Counted from the stretch's first letter, positions 44,247 to 53,350 are shown. The stretch is 64,000 nucleotides of DNA from Psychrobacillus sp. FSL H8-0483 (GCF_038637725.1 NZ_CP152052.1:3603001-3667000), one strand, 5' to 3'. The notes: generated by a model not told the origin, from the sequence alone. Numbers and translations: made by a program.

Positions 44247-44400
44247 GACTGGATGTTTTTACGAAAGAAAAATTTATGCTCGGGCAGAAGGATTTTGATG
44301 CGGCGCGCTATGAAGCTTTAATGAAGAGGAGATAGGAAAATAAAATTTGTTTGTCCCTTTGTAGCAAATAAACATGAATCATTTTTGCACAGGGTACAAA

Positions 44401-44449
44401 AAAGCTGGTAGAACAAATACTTCAAAGAGCATTCATTCTATCAGCTTTT
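44401..44449 (-). terminator. Terminator of the MBL-fold gene
   Basis: AAAGCTGGTAGAA and TTCTATCAGCTTTT form an imperfect stem at the stop of the minus-strand hydrolase gene, with T-rich sequence following on that strand. Confidence 0.7.
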
Positions 44450-45179
44450 ATAATTTTATTAACATTCCTGACTCTGCTAATTCAATGTTTTCATTGCCTT
44501 GTTTTTTCGCACTAACTAATAAATCGTTTAAGTCACCGTAGTGTGGTAGATGTGTTAATAACACCTTTTTTGCATTAGATTGATATGCTAGTATTCCTGC
44601 ATGCTCTGACGTCATATGTCCGGAAGCTGCTCCGTCCATTCCTTCATACAAACTACACTCAGTAATAAGAAGATCACTATTTGCTGCAAATGAAATTAAG
44701 TCATTCGTAAAGCTAGTATCAGACGTAAATACAATACTTTTATTGTCACATACAATTTTTGCACTATACGCTTCTACTGGATGAATATTTCTCATAAATG
44801 TACAAGTGAATGGTCCGATTTCTAACTTACTTTTTTCGTTAAAAGAAGTAAATCGGGAATAAGCAACATCCTCCACCTGCTTTTGCATCCCCTCGTCTTC
44901 TGGTCCATAAACACATAACTCTTCGCCAGCTCTACCTAAATCTGTATTCACCAGTCTAGAGAATAAATAAGCTCCAATATCACTAAAATGATCATAATGA
45001 TAATGGGTTAGTATGACATGATTTATATCATTTAAATCTATATAATTTTGTAATTCCGTTAAGACACCACTTCCACAATCAATTAATAACGAAAACCCTT
45101 CATGCTGAATTAAATATCCTGAACAAGGACCATTCTTTTTAGGGAAACCTCCCCACATACCAATCACTCTACACTCCAT
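44448..45179 (-). CDS. MBL-fold metallo-hydrolase (YhfI-like)
   Basis: The 243-residue protein has the zinc motif THYHYDHFSD (HxHxDH, about residues 58-67), LLTHLPHY near the end, and an N terminus MWGGFPKKNGPCSGYLI of the kind seen in RNase Z-like/YhfI hydrolases. Cytoplasmic; the substrate is probably a phosphodiester or ester. Single gene with its own terminator. Confidence 0.87.
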   Translation of the reverse strand: MECRVIGMWGGFPKKNGPCSGYLIQHEGFSLLIDCGSGVLTELQNYIDLNDINHVILTHYHYDHFSDIGAYLFSRLVNTDLGRAGEELCVYGPEDEGMQKQVEDVAYSRFTSFNEKSKLEIGPFTCTFMRNIHPVEAYSAKIVCDNKSIVFTSDTSFTNDLISFAANSDLLITECSLYEGMDGAASGHMTSEHAGILAYQSNAKKVLLTHLPHYGDLNDLLVSAKKQGNENIELAESGMLIKL

Positions 45180-45413
45180 AGGTTATAGCCTCTTTCTCAG
45201 AATCTTTCTTATCATCTGATGCCACAATATTATCATGACATATTAGGGAGCACCAAATTTTGTCTGCTACAATGCAAAATAAAAACGACTTCCTCTGGCT
45301 GCAATAGTTAGCTTTATAATATCCAAATACCCTTCAGCTCCCGGATTTTCCTAGAGCCCTCCTTTCAAATAAATCTAATTTTCTCTATAATAAATGAAAA
45401 AGGGGGATGTCCA

Positions 45414-45740
45414 ATGCCAGTTTACAACAAATTAGTAAGAGATCTAATACCACAAGTCATCGAAAAGTCAGGAAGCAAGTTCTTCACACGCGTTTTAGAT
45501 CCATCTGAACACCTAATAGAAATTAAAAATAAACTACACGAAGAAGTAAAAGAATTCGCAGAAACAGATAATCGCCAGGATGCACTAGAAGAACTAGCAG
45601 ATATCTTGGAATTAATCCATGCAGCCCTTCCTATCCACGAAGCTACTTATGAAGAACTAGAAAAAATACGTATTGCTAAGAAAGAAAAACGTGGTGGATT
45701 TGAAGAAGGAATTTACTTGATAGAGGTCGAGGATGAGTGA
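45414..45740 (+). CDS. MazG-like nucleoside/phosphoribosyl pyrophosphohydrolase
   Basis: A 108-residue all-alpha protein with YNKLVRDLIPQVIEKSGSKF, KLHEEVKEFAETDNRQDALE and ELADILELIHA; the ExxE...ExxD set is that of the MazG/HisE-like superfamily. It would hydrolyse a non-canonical NTP or similar. The stop overlaps the ATG of a helicase remnant, so the two once formed a coupled pair. Confidence 0.85.
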   Translation: MPVYNKLVRDLIPQVIEKSGSKFFTRVLDPSEHLIEIKNKLHEEVKEFAETDNRQDALEELADILELIHAALPIHEATYEELEKIRIAKKEKRGGFEEGIYLIEVEDE

Positions 45741-45875
45741 GCTGCGACTAATTACGTCGAACCTTATTCATGACTTAACAAAGCTTTCGAGTGATTCATC
45801 GAGAATCTATTGGATCACAGCATTCGCAATGCCGAAGTCAGACTATTAGTCGGTGACTACCTCAATTCGTTTTAG
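45733..45875 (+). pseudogene. N-terminal scar of a helicase with PLD-like domain
   Basis: ATG at 45733 overlaps the previous stop. The product MSELRLITSNLIHDLTKLSS then IYWITAFAMPKS matches the start of DEAD/DEAH helicases carrying an N-terminal phospholipase D-like domain; after a frameshift AEVRLLVGDYLNSF continues the same domain and stops at 45875. More than 90 percent of the gene is lost. Confidence 0.6.
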
Positions 45876-45922
45876 GGAACTAAACCAACTCTACAATTCT
45901 AGCTAATTCCCTTTAATAATAA

Positions 45923-46078
45923 CTATTTTACTTTAAGATAAGCACGTCTCTCAGCATAAACAGTACATTCCAGACAAAGCTTTACTTTTTTACCTTTAGG
46001 ATTTTTATAGAGACGGTACGGACTAGCTTTACGTTTGCAAATTGCACATTTAGAACTAAAAATGCTAAGTATAATGAT
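45923..46078 (-). CDS. Small zinc-ribbon protein without canonical start
   Basis: The frame encodes SSKCAICKRKASPYRLYKNP, KGKKVKLCLECTVYAERRAY and LKVK-stop, with two CxxC pairs 18 residues apart, a likely zinc ribbon. The upstream sequence has AGAAGG about 6 nt before an ATT at 46075 (ATC at 46078), but no ATG, GTG or TTG in frame. About 51 residues. Either a non-canonical start or a start-codon mutation. Confidence 0.5.
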   Translation of the reverse strand: MIILSIFSSKCAICKRKASPYRLYKNPKGKKVKLCLECTVYAERRAYLKVK

Positions 46079-46120
46079 ACACCTTCTTTCTATCTCTTAT
46101 TTTAGGTTTCTCTTTTATAA

Positions 46121-46396
46121 TTATATAAACGTCATTAAACTCAAGTAAGCAATAATCCATAACGATGGAAGCAGATTAATCACAATCGCAAATCGTTGCT
46201 TTTTTACTCGGAAAATCCAAGCCAAAATAGAACATAGTATAATAGCTATCGGATAAAAGGTAATGACTAGAAAAAAAGTTACATTCCCTAGACCGAAGCC
46301 ATTGTCGAATACCATAAATGAAAAGGCCCAAATGAGAAACCAGGGCATCAAAAATAGGAAATACAAAATTTGAGTGATGATTAAATATGCTTTCAT
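46121..46396 (-). CDS. Small membrane protein of unknown function
   Basis: A 91-residue protein with three hydrophobic helices (LIITQILYFLFLMPWFLIWA, FFLVITFYPIAIILCSILAW, FAIVINLLPSLWIIAYLSLM). ATG has GAGGAGG at an ideal distance. No family recognised. Confidence 0.65.
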   Translation of the reverse strand: MKAYLIITQILYFLFLMPWFLIWAFSFMVFDNGFGLGNVTFFLVITFYPIAIILCSILAWIFRVKKQRFAIVINLLPSLWIIAYLSLMTFI

Positions 46397-46542
46397 ACTT
46401 TCCTCCTCGGCAATCGCCTCATTTTAACAACTTCCTTCACAAAATTAGCATACATGTTTGTTGCATGAAAACAATCCTTACAACTTATTAATAGGCTTTG
46501 ATAATTAGGTTACTGTTTTATAGAAGAATATGTTCTGTGACG

Positions 46543-46610
46543 AAAATCCGCGAGACTCCTGCGGATAAACGGGCTGCCAAGCCCCCTAAGCGGGCTTTCG
46601 GTACGTAACT
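46543..46610. repeat. GC-rich dispersed intergenic repeat, copy D
   Basis: TCCGCGAGACTCCTGCGGAT and GCCAAGCCCCCTAAGCGGGC are degenerate versions of the 5183 family. An inner GCCCGCTTAG-type inverted pair (CCTAAGCGGGC against GGGCTGCCAAGC) may form a hairpin. The rest of 46397-46780 holds nothing apart from the downstream ribosome site. Confidence 0.45.
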
Positions 46611-46780
46611 ACACGGTCGTTTAATACAGCTTTTTAATAAAATATGCACAAACAAGTGAATTTGAGCACGAATACGAGAAGTATTCACCACTGCTGATCA
46701 CTTCACATAAATTAATAGGAATGGGAACAGCTTTTGGTTCTTTCTAATGTTTCTAATGAAATGGAAAGGAAGATAGTTGA

Positions 46781-47272
46781 ATGGTAAATTTTCAATCTTT
46801 TCAGGGTACTGTCACCATGATTAGTGATTTTATGATAGGACAAAACGGAGAAGGTGAAGGTTGTTATACATTAATGTCTGTAGCTAACGGAAACGGAGGT
46901 GTAGTTAATTTCGTGGTATCCCCCACTACTTACTTTGTAGACCAGGCCATGGTGACAGTAGGAGATCGGGTAACTGGATACTATGATGCTAATGCACCTG
47001 TTCCTCTTATTTACCCACCACAATATCAGGCGCTTGTTATGGTAGAAGATGATGCCAATCAAAATGTAAAAGTAGGCTATTTTAATGGCCAGTTGGAGAG
47101 TAGTGACGGTCAATTAAAATTAAATATTTCCCCCTATACGCAAATATTATTAACAAATGGGCAAGCCTTTACAAAAAATCCTGCAAACCGGAATCTAATT
47201 GTTATTTATGGACCTACCACAAGAAGTATCCCCGCCCAAACCACACCCTATCAAATAATTGTTTGGTGTTAG
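46781..47272 (+). CDS. Hypothetical beta-rich protein
   Basis: A 163-residue protein rich in beta-forming residues with two similar halves: GTVTMISDFMIGQNGEGEGC ... VSPTTYFVDQAMVTVGDRVT and YFNGQLESSDGQLKLNISPY ... TQILLTNGQAF. The arrangement suggests two OB-like domains. No signal peptide. The GGAAAGGA site supports the ATG. I know no function for it. Confidence 0.65.
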   Translation: MVNFQSFQGTVTMISDFMIGQNGEGEGCYTLMSVANGNGGVVNFVVSPTTYFVDQAMVTVGDRVTGYYDANAPVPLIYPPQYQALVMVEDDANQNVKVGYFNGQLESSDGQLKLNISPYTQILLTNGQAFTKNPANRNLIVIYGPTTRSIPAQTTPYQIIVWC

Positions 47273-47302
47273 AAGCTGTAGAGAAATTTTCATCGTGAAT
47301 AC

Positions 47303-47347
47303 AAAAAGCGATTCAGAGAATCTTTACATTCCAAGAATCGCTTCTTT
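47303..47347 (+). terminator. Terminator between convergent genes
   Basis: AAAAGCGATTC pairs with GAATCGCTTC; a T-rich tail follows. It serves the gene at 46781 and possibly the convergent hemolysin III gene. Confidence 0.65.
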
Positions 47348-47352
47348 ATTTA

Positions 47353-47991
47353 TTATGGCAATAACGTCATTACTGCAAAGAAATGCAGCACGGACGCTGC
47401 GAGTACAAATAAATGCCAGACTGCATGATGATACGTAAAGCCGCGCCACACATAGAAAACTGCTCCAACCGTATAGAGCAAACCACCAATCGCTAGCAAA
47501 ATTAACCCCTGTGACGACATGTTCGCAACAAGCGGATTCCATGCAAAAACAATCAGCCAGCCCATTAATATGTACATCAACGTCGACATATGCAAAAAGC
47601 GCTTTACAAAATACGCCTTAAACACCGTACCTACAATCGCCAGCCCCCACACAATTCCAAACAATGTCCAGCCAAGCGTCCCTTTTACTGCAAGGAATAA
47701 TAAAGGTGTATACGTCCCTGCTATAAAAAAGTAGATCGATGAGTGGTCCAATATCTCAAACACATCTTTTGCACGACCTGCCGGAAACCCATGGACAAGT
47801 GTGGACGATACATATAGAAGCACCATGGTCGCCCCGAACAACGTAAAACTTACCACATGCCACACCGTTCCGTGCATGACAGAAGATACAATCAAAATCA
47901 CAAGTGCCGCTACACTTAAAAGAGCACCAATCCCGTGAATAATCGCATTGGCAATCTCTTCACGCTTCGTAAATATATGTGTATTGCTCAT
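47353..47991 (-). CDS. Hemolysin III / PAQR-family membrane protein
   Basis: The 212-residue, seven-helix protein has the family motifs EEIANAIIHGIGALLS, DHSSIYFFIAGTYTPLL and WHLFVLAASVLHFF with conserved His/Asp/Ser that bind zinc in PAQR proteins. YqfA-like. The hemolysin name is historical; the role is membrane homeostasis or unknown. Confidence 0.9.
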   Translation of the reverse strand: MSNTHIFTKREEIANAIIHGIGALLSVAALVILIVSSVMHGTVWHVVSFTLFGATMVLLYVSSTLVHGFPAGRAKDVFEILDHSSIYFFIAGTYTPLLFLAVKGTLGWTLFGIVWGLAIVGTVFKAYFVKRFLHMSTLMYILMGWLIVFAWNPLVANMSSQGLILLAIGGLLYTVGAVFYVWRGFTYHHAVWHLFVLAASVLHFFAVMTLLP

Positions 47992-48182
47992 CTCTGTTCA
48001 TTCCCATCTGCTGATTCTCTATACCATATCCTACCACTTTGTTCGAATAAAAGCAGAAACCAGCCATGGAGCTGATCAAAATAGAAAAGTTGTTGAGAAG
48101 AATGCAATTCTGAATATTAATTTATTGGAACATGTTATGATGAAGGAAAAATTAGAGATCACTTTTAAAGGGGTAGTTGGGA

Positions 48183-48953
48183 ATGTGTTTGGTGAATTTT
48201 CATTTTCAGGAGCATCCAGTTTATCAATTGATTGTAGTGGCAAATCGGGATGAGTTCTATGAACGGCCAACCGCGGTGGCTGGTTTTTGGGAGGATCATC
48301 CAACTATTTTAGCTGGACGTGATTTGTTGCAGATGGGTACTTGGCTAGGTGTGACAAAGACTGGACGTTTTGCAGCGCTAACGAATTATCGTTAGCCGAG
48401 GGAGAAGACAGGACGATTTTCTCGAGGAGATATTGTGCGTGATTTTTTGTCCAATGGAGAGACACCTGCTGATTTTATTCAAACGCTTGTGAAAAACAGA
48501 GAAAATTATGGTGGTTATAATGTGGTTGTTGGGGATGGAAATCAACTATTCCACTACAATAATATATTAGATGACATGAATGTAATCCCATCTGGCACGC
48601 ATAGTTTGAGCAATCATACATTGAATACCCCTTGGCCTAAAGTGGCGAAAGGCAAGAAGAGACTAAGTGAGTATGTTCAAGTACATCAGGATGAAGTGCA
48701 GATAGAATCATTATTTGCTATTATTTCAGATCGAACAATAGCAGAGGATGAGGAACTCCCGCACACGGGTGTCGGATTAGAATTGGAGAGAGTACTGTCT
48801 CCTTTGTTTATCAAAATCCCAAGCTATGGTACGCGTTCATCGACTGTTTTGCTAATGGATAAAGAACGGAATGTAACATTTGTGGAACGGACTTTTCATG
48901 AAGGGGAATTCCATGTGGAAAATCGATTTGCGTTTAAGATTGAGGAAATATAA
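48183..48953 (+). pseudogene. NRDE-family protein interrupted by a single TAG
   Basis: ATG at 48183 (GGGG upstream) starts MCLVNFHFQEHPVYQLIVVA then NRDEFYERPTAVAGFW, the NRDE signature, and runs to ALTNYR-TAG at 48393-48395. The same frame continues PREKTGRFSRGDIVRDFLSN to the natural stop at 48953 with full family similarity. In relatives the NYR is followed by D/P-type residues, so one codon has become amber. The remainder looks undamaged, indicating a recent lesion. Downstream reinitiation (48435) would not restore the N-terminal nucleophile. Confidence 0.8.
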
Positions 48954-48962
48954 GACCTATTA

Positions 48963-48992
48963 AAAAAGGAGAGCGCAAGGCACTCTCCTTTT
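48963..48992. terminator. Bidirectional terminator
   Basis: AAAAGGAGAGCG and CACTCTCCTTTT between the NRDE pseudogene and convergent yqeY. Confidence 0.8.
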
Positions 48993-49416
48993 AAATCAAA
49001 CTTTTCACGACTTTGGACATAATTGATCCGTCTGCTTTTCCAGTTAGTAAAGGTTTTGCGATTTTCATTGCATCGCCCATATTCATACCTTTTACAATTC
49101 CAGCCTCCATTAAAATCGTTGCAATTTCTTCTTCGCTTAATTGTTTTGGTAAGAAGCTTTTTAGTAATACTAGTTTTGCTTCTTCTTTTTCGATTAAGTC
49201 GTCTCGATTTGCTTTTTGAGCTCCTTCTAATGCTTGGTTCGTTTGTTTCACTTCGCGATTCACAATAGCAATTTCTTCTTCTGGAGCAAGGCTTGAACCT
49301 TTTTCTTTTTCGGCATTATCCAGTGCAGCTTTTAAAAGCGTCAGTACTCCTTTTGCCAGTACGTCCTTCTCTTTCATCGCACGTTTTAATTCTTCAAATA
49401 CAGTAGTTTTTAGCAT
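48991..49416 (-). CDS. yqeY: GatB/YqeY domain protein
   Basis: The 141-residue product starts KTTVFEELKRAMKEKDVLAK and ends MKIAKPLLTGKADGSIMSKV, the complete YqeY family with the GatB tail-like C-terminal domain. The family is thought to bind tRNA; the cellular role is unclear. The usual rpsU neighbour is absent here. Confidence 0.92.
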   Translation of the reverse strand: MLKTTVFEELKRAMKEKDVLAKGVLTLLKAALDNAEKEKGSSLAPEEEIAIVNREVKQTNQALEGAQKANRDDLIEKEEAKLVLLKSFLPKQLSEEEIATILMEAGIVKGMNMGDAMKIAKPLLTGKADGSIMSKVVKSLI

Positions 49417-49491
49417 CGTATTGAATCTCCTTTCTTTCTACTTTCTATTTTAACATTAGTCCATTCTTCATTTTCAAAACTAATAAAACCT

Positions 49492-50007
49492 TTATATACC
49501 GTGCAATATTTCCACCGATTCTAGTATATGGTCCAGGAAATCTGCAATTTCATCCATATGGTCTTCATTAATTTTTTGGACAAACTGCACTTCAATTAGG
49601 TCTAGGTAACTTGACGATTCTTGTTCATACACATAGCTCAATGTTTGAGTTAACTGGATTTCATTTTCCCAAATAGCGTTTAGGGCTTGCTCTATTTTTT
49701 CACACTGTACGGATACATTTTGAACATGCTTGTAAAATCGTAACTTCAAGGAACAACCTAGATTTTTTCCGGGAATCTCTAATATCTCCCCAGCTAGATC
49801 ATCTAAAGAAGCCTTTAATACAATCTCTGCTGTTACGCCTTGTTGATCGACTAGTGTAAATTGAATGGCAAACTTCCTCGCCATAATGGAAAAATCCATT
49901 TGATCCACGCGGTTTGTAATATTTATTTTGTGGTCTATATTATCTAAATCATACACGTGATTTTCAAATGCTACTTTTAAATTTTCAAAAATGGTTGGAT
50001 CGTACAT
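49492..50007 (-). CDS. Hypothetical protein
   Basis: A 171-residue acidic protein beginning MYDPTIFENLKVAFENHVYD, mixed alpha/beta, no signal peptide or known motif, ending HMDEIADFLDHILESVEIL. ATG follows GGAGG. Likely real by length and ribosome site; family unknown to me. The upstream gap 50008-50405 shows AT-rich sequence and no other feature. Confidence 0.7.
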   Translation of the reverse strand: MYDPTIFENLKVAFENHVYDLDNIDHKINITNRVDQMDFSIMARKFAIQFTLVDQQGVTAEIVLKASLDDLAGEILEIPGKNLGCSLKLRFYKHVQNVSVQCEKIEQALNAIWENEIQLTQTLSYVYEQESSSYLDLIEVQFVQKINEDHMDEIADFLDHILESVEILHGI

Positions 50008-50405
50008 TTAGTTTCCTCCGTACCTTTCCCTATTTCCCGCAACATTTAGAAGCATATATTTGTGTAGTCTTTTGTATAAGGAGTGATTGTTTCCATTCTT
50101 TTTATACAAGATGGAATTTTTTTCTTTTTTTCTTATTATACCAAAAGTTTTGTTTGCTTTAAAAGCATATACAAATCGGTCTCGTGGACTACTAGTTTAC
50201 TCTATTTACCAAGCTCTATTTCTAGTATATACAAAGTAAGATATTCCCACACTAGCACTTTGAGGTGATTTTACTCTTGAAAATGAATCAGGATGAATGA
50301 ATTACATCATTTTATGACGGAATTTCGTAAGGATTATTTCACACTTTATGGTATGATTCATCTACTATTCAAAAAGAAAGCATACATTTTCAAGGGGGTA
50401 TACAG

Positions 50406-51314
50406 ATGAAATTACGTGTATCTGCTGTACAATATCATCTTCATACAATTAATAGTTTTGATGAGTTCGCGGCACAGGTGACACATTATGTGAAAACAGC
50501 TGCTGAATTCAATACTGATTTTATTTTATTTCCAGAGTTTATAACGACTCAGTTATTGTCCATTTCCGATAATGGCGAAGGTCAACCATTTCAAAATCTA
50601 CCTAATTACACGGAAGCATATCATCGTCTTTTTTCTACACTAGCTGTAGAACAGGGTGTTTACATTATTGGTGGAACACATGTCGTTCGTAAAGGCGACC
50701 GTTTATACAATGTCGCGCATTTATTTTCACCGGATGGCCATATTGGCGAGCAAGCGAAACTGCACTTAACACCAACTGAAGTTTCTGATTGGGGCATTTC
50801 ACCTGGAGAATCTATTCGAATTTTCGAAACATCGAAAGGAAAAGTAGCTCTCTTGACTTGTTACGATATCGAATTCCCGGAAGTTGTGCGAATGGTTCGT
50901 GGAATGGGTGCGGATGTAATTTTCTCCCCTGCTTGTACCGATAACCGCCATGGTTTTAACCGTGTGCGTTACACAAGTCACGCACGTACAATTGAAAACC
51001 AAGTGTATGTGGTGACAACTGGAACGGTTGGCTCCCTTCCAACAGTAGACTTTATGCGCGGAAATTTTGGTCAAGCTGCTGTGATCACACCAAATGATAT
51101 TCCTTTCCCGCAAGATGGCATTTTAGTCCAAGGAGAGATCAATAACGACATGGTTATTTCTGCCGATCTTGATTTGTCGCTTCTGTATGAAGTCCGTGAA
51201 CACGGCTCTGTCACCACTTGGAGAGATCGTCGTTTTGATTTATATCCAGACCTTGGTACACTGACAGTGGAATCATCCATGACAAAGGAAATGGTACTGC
51301 AAAAGACAAAATAG
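50406..51314 (+). CDS. Carbon-nitrogen hydrolase (nitrilase superfamily)
   Basis: The 302-residue amidase-type enzyme has the Glu-Lys-Cys triad: LFPEFIT (Glu), GEQAKLHLTP (Lys) and VALLTCYDIEFPEV (Cys, about residue 157). It hydrolyses a C-N bond of an amide or carbamoyl compound. It is followed after 46 nt by a GNAT gene; in Bacillus YhcX these two domains are fused, so they probably act together here as separate chains. Confidence 0.9.
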   Translation: MKLRVSAVQYHLHTINSFDEFAAQVTHYVKTAAEFNTDFILFPEFITTQLLSISDNGEGQPFQNLPNYTEAYHRLFSTLAVEQGVYIIGGTHVVRKGDRLYNVAHLFSPDGHIGEQAKLHLTPTEVSDWGISPGESIRIFETSKGKVALLTCYDIEFPEVVRMVRGMGADVIFSPACTDNRHGFNRVRYTSHARTIENQVYVVTTGTVGSLPTVDFMRGNFGQAAVITPNDIPFPQDGILVQGEINNDMVISADLDLSLLYEVREHGSVTTWRDRRFDLYPDLGTLTVESSMTKEMVLQKTK

Positions 51315-51360
51315 GAAAGACTTTCTTTCCATTCTAAATAACTTTGAAGGAGTGCGTGTA

Positions 51361-52029
51361 ATGGAGTATGTTCAAATTAAAAACATTGAGGATCCCTTGT
51401 TTCCGAAGATGCACCAATTGATGCAAGAGGTGTTTCCTGCTGAAGAAGTGCTAGAGTACGAATTATGGAGAGAACCTTTACTTGATCCCACTATTCGTAT
51501 GTTTGTGGCAGTAGAAGATGGCGAAGTTGTAGGTGCAACAGAATATCGTTTCTATGCAGACAGAATGTTATCGATGACGGACTTTACAATGATCGGAAAA
51601 GAAGGCATTGGAGTCGGACCGTTTCTTGCAAAAAAACGGCACGAAGATTTAATGCAACTCTCCAAAGAGCATAACGTTGAGTTAATCGGAGTGTTCGCGG
51701 AGATTTACGATCCTTACCGTATTGGTGACCATGCGTTTGGTGGTATTAAGGCGATGAATCCTTTTGTACGTCGTGAAGTGTTGGCTCATCTCGGTTTCAA
51801 ACGTTTGAATTTCTCTTATGTACATCCTTCTTGGACTAATGAAGGGGATGCTGTAACAGATTTGGATTTCTGTTTCTTACCATATCAGGATGCCCAAACG
51901 TTAAATGCCCATTTTATCTCCGATTTTTTGAAATCATATTATGCGATTCTGTCACATAAACCGAAAGCTTGGCACACGATGATTGCACAATTGGAAACAA
52001 AAGAAGAGATCGAATTACTTCCTTTATAA
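51361..52029 (+). CDS. GNAT-fold protein paired with the CN hydrolase
   Basis: The 222-residue protein has a GNAT-like core (LWREPLLDPTIRMFVAVEDG, GIGVGPFLAKKRHEDLMQLS). AAGGAG lies 8 nt before ATG at 51361; the in-frame GTG at 51352 overlaps that site. Pairing with the nitrilase-type gene recalls the YhcX domain fusion. Substrate unknown. Confidence 0.8.
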   Translation: MEYVQIKNIEDPLFPKMHQLMQEVFPAEEVLEYELWREPLLDPTIRMFVAVEDGEVVGATEYRFYADRMLSMTDFTMIGKEGIGVGPFLAKKRHEDLMQLSKEHNVELIGVFAEIYDPYRIGDHAFGGIKAMNPFVRREVLAHLGFKRLNFSYVHPSWTNEGDAVTDLDFCFLPYQDAQTLNAHFISDFLKSYYAILSHKPKAWHTMIAQLETKEEIELLPL

Positions 52030-52040
52030 TATAACATTCT

Positions 52041-52073
52041 AAAACCCTCTCTATTGAATTAGAGAGGGTTTTT
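52041..52073 (+). terminator. Terminator after the GNAT gene
   Basis: AAAACCCTCTCTA pairs with TAGAGAGGGTTTTT. Confidence 0.9.
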
Positions 52074-52209
52074 CCGTTATTGTTATTGGCTTTGTTAAAG
52101 GAAAAGGTTGATTAGTCGTTAATGAATATGGAGAATGGGTTTTCCTATATAATATTGGTACTGGATATTTATGTTAATATAAACATCAGAATGTGAAAGT
52201 GTTCACTTA

Positions 52210-52230
52210 AACTAACGCAGCAGGTTAGTT
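52210..52230. repeat. Type A palindrome, module 1 left
   Basis: AACTAAC, centre GCAGCAG, GTTAGTT. Identical in all 21 bases to 52825-52845. It lies 80 bp before the first module gene. Confidence 0.85.
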
Positions 52231-52309
52231 GAAGAAGGAACGATTGAAATACAATAAATATGGAGTTTTGGGGAATAATGATACTAAACAAATTTAAGGA
52301 GAATCAGAA

Positions 52310-52765
52310 ATGAAAAAATTGCTTTTTAGCCTTATCTTCGTATTAGTAATTCTTCCTTCACAAACACACTCTGAGAATAAAATTGAAGAGTTGCTACCTT
52401 GTTCAGCAATACTTGAACCAACAAAAAACGTACCTAAAAATGCCAGAGGAGTAGCACTGATTTATAATATTGAAAGAAAGTTTAATGATGAACGAACAAG
52501 TCTCAGTGTTCACGCACTTCATTTACCAAAACCATCTAGTTTTGGGGATTATGATGGTTATGAAGTATTAGCATATATTCCAAAGGAAATAAGTTGGATT
52601 TTCTCATTGTCCCCTTTAACTAAATATGGAGAAACTACTTGGGCTGGGAATTTGGATGAAGTTTCTCCTATAATGCGACCTACTCGTATCATAGTTCGGA
52701 CAGTCAATACAACGACAAAGAAAACGGGTCCTATTGTACTTGAAAAAATACTAAAACCTTGTTGA
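52310..52765 (+). CDS. Secreted hypothetical protein in palindrome-bounded module 1
   Basis: The 151-residue product has a signal peptide (MKKLLFSLIFVLVILPSQTH, cleavage near SEN) and two cysteines (LLPCSAIL and the C-terminal KPC). The rest is mixed with KEISWIFSLSPLTKYGETTW. TTAAGGAG precedes the ATG. The stop codon overlaps the start of a type B palindrome, so the module boundary coincides with the gene end. No family recognised. Confidence 0.75.
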   Translation: MKKLLFSLIFVLVILPSQTHSENKIEELLPCSAILEPTKNVPKNARGVALIYNIERKFNDERTSLSVHALHLPKPSSFGDYDGYEVLAYIPKEISWIFSLSPLTKYGETTWAGNLDEVSPIMRPTRIIVRTVNTTTKKTGPIVLEKILKPC

Positions 52766-52784
52766 ACTAACGAGTGCTTTAGTA
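52765..52784. repeat. Type B palindrome, module 1 right
   Basis: AACTAACGAGTGCTTTAGTA begins at the last base of the stop codon of the preceding gene. Confidence 0.8.
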
Positions 52785-52824
52785 AAAAATCATTGGTTGC
52801 CAGAGGTAACTCTTTTTCTTATTG

Positions 52825-52845
52825 AACTAACGCAGCAGGTTAGTT
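52825..52845. repeat. Type A palindrome, module 2 left
   Basis: Exact second copy of the 21-bp type A sequence (arms AACTAAC/GTTAGTT, centre GCAGCAG), 55 bp before the Nudix start. Confidence 0.85.
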
Positions 52846-52899
52846 AAAAAAAGCAAAAATGTTAAAATATATATAGACCAATAGCAAGAGGTGTTAAGT

Positions 52900-53316
52900 G
52901 TGAAGAGAGTAGATGTTGTATATGCGTTTATTTATGACGAAATAACAGAGAAAATATTAATGGTTAATAATCGACATTCAACTTGGTCTCTACCAGGTGG
53001 AGCAGTTGAAAAAGGTGAAACCTTAGAACAGGCGGTTATCCGTGAAACAAAAGAAGAAACTGGTTTAGTAGTTGAAATTGGAAATATTATTGCAGTTAAT
53101 GAAGCATTCTTTTCAAAACACAGACATCACGGTTTAATGATTACATTTGCCGCAAAAGTTATTGACGGAGAAATTACAATTGAAGATAAAAACGAAATTG
53201 TAGAAATAAAATGGGTGGACATAAATACTGCTAATAACTTAATGCCTTACCATCCAGGTGGAGTAGAGAGCTTATTAATATCCTCAACACCTTACGTTTT
53301 TCAAGGTGAATGTTAA
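52900..53316 (+). CDS. Nudix hydrolase in palindrome-bounded module 2
   Basis: A 138-residue Nudix protein with box GGAVEKGETLEQAVIRETKE then ETGL (about residues 36-59). Substrate likely a nucleotide diphosphate derivative. GTG at 52900 follows GAGGTG with 6-nt spacing; a GTG three codons upstream lies within this site. It is the only gene in its module. Confidence 0.85.
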   Translation: MKRVDVVYAFIYDEITEKILMVNNRHSTWSLPGGAVEKGETLEQAVIRETKEETGLVVEIGNIIAVNEAFFSKHRHHGLMITFAAKVIDGEITIEDKNEIVEIKWVDINTANNLMPYHPGGVESLLISSTPYVFQGEC

Positions 53317-53329
53317 TAAAATCTTCTTC

Positions 53330-53350
53330 AACTAACGGAGTGCTTTAGTT
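53330..53350. repeat. Type B palindrome, module 2 right
   Basis: AACTAACGGAG then TGCTTTAGTT, 14 bp after the Nudix stop. It matches 53986-54006 in 20 of 21 positions. Confidence 0.85.

Noticed and set aside
44239-44335. Plus-strand frame ending FMLGQKDFDAARYEALMKRR before a TAG
   Set aside because: It looks like a possible protein C terminus but has no start, no recognised family and a stop about 30 codons upstream; left as unexplained.
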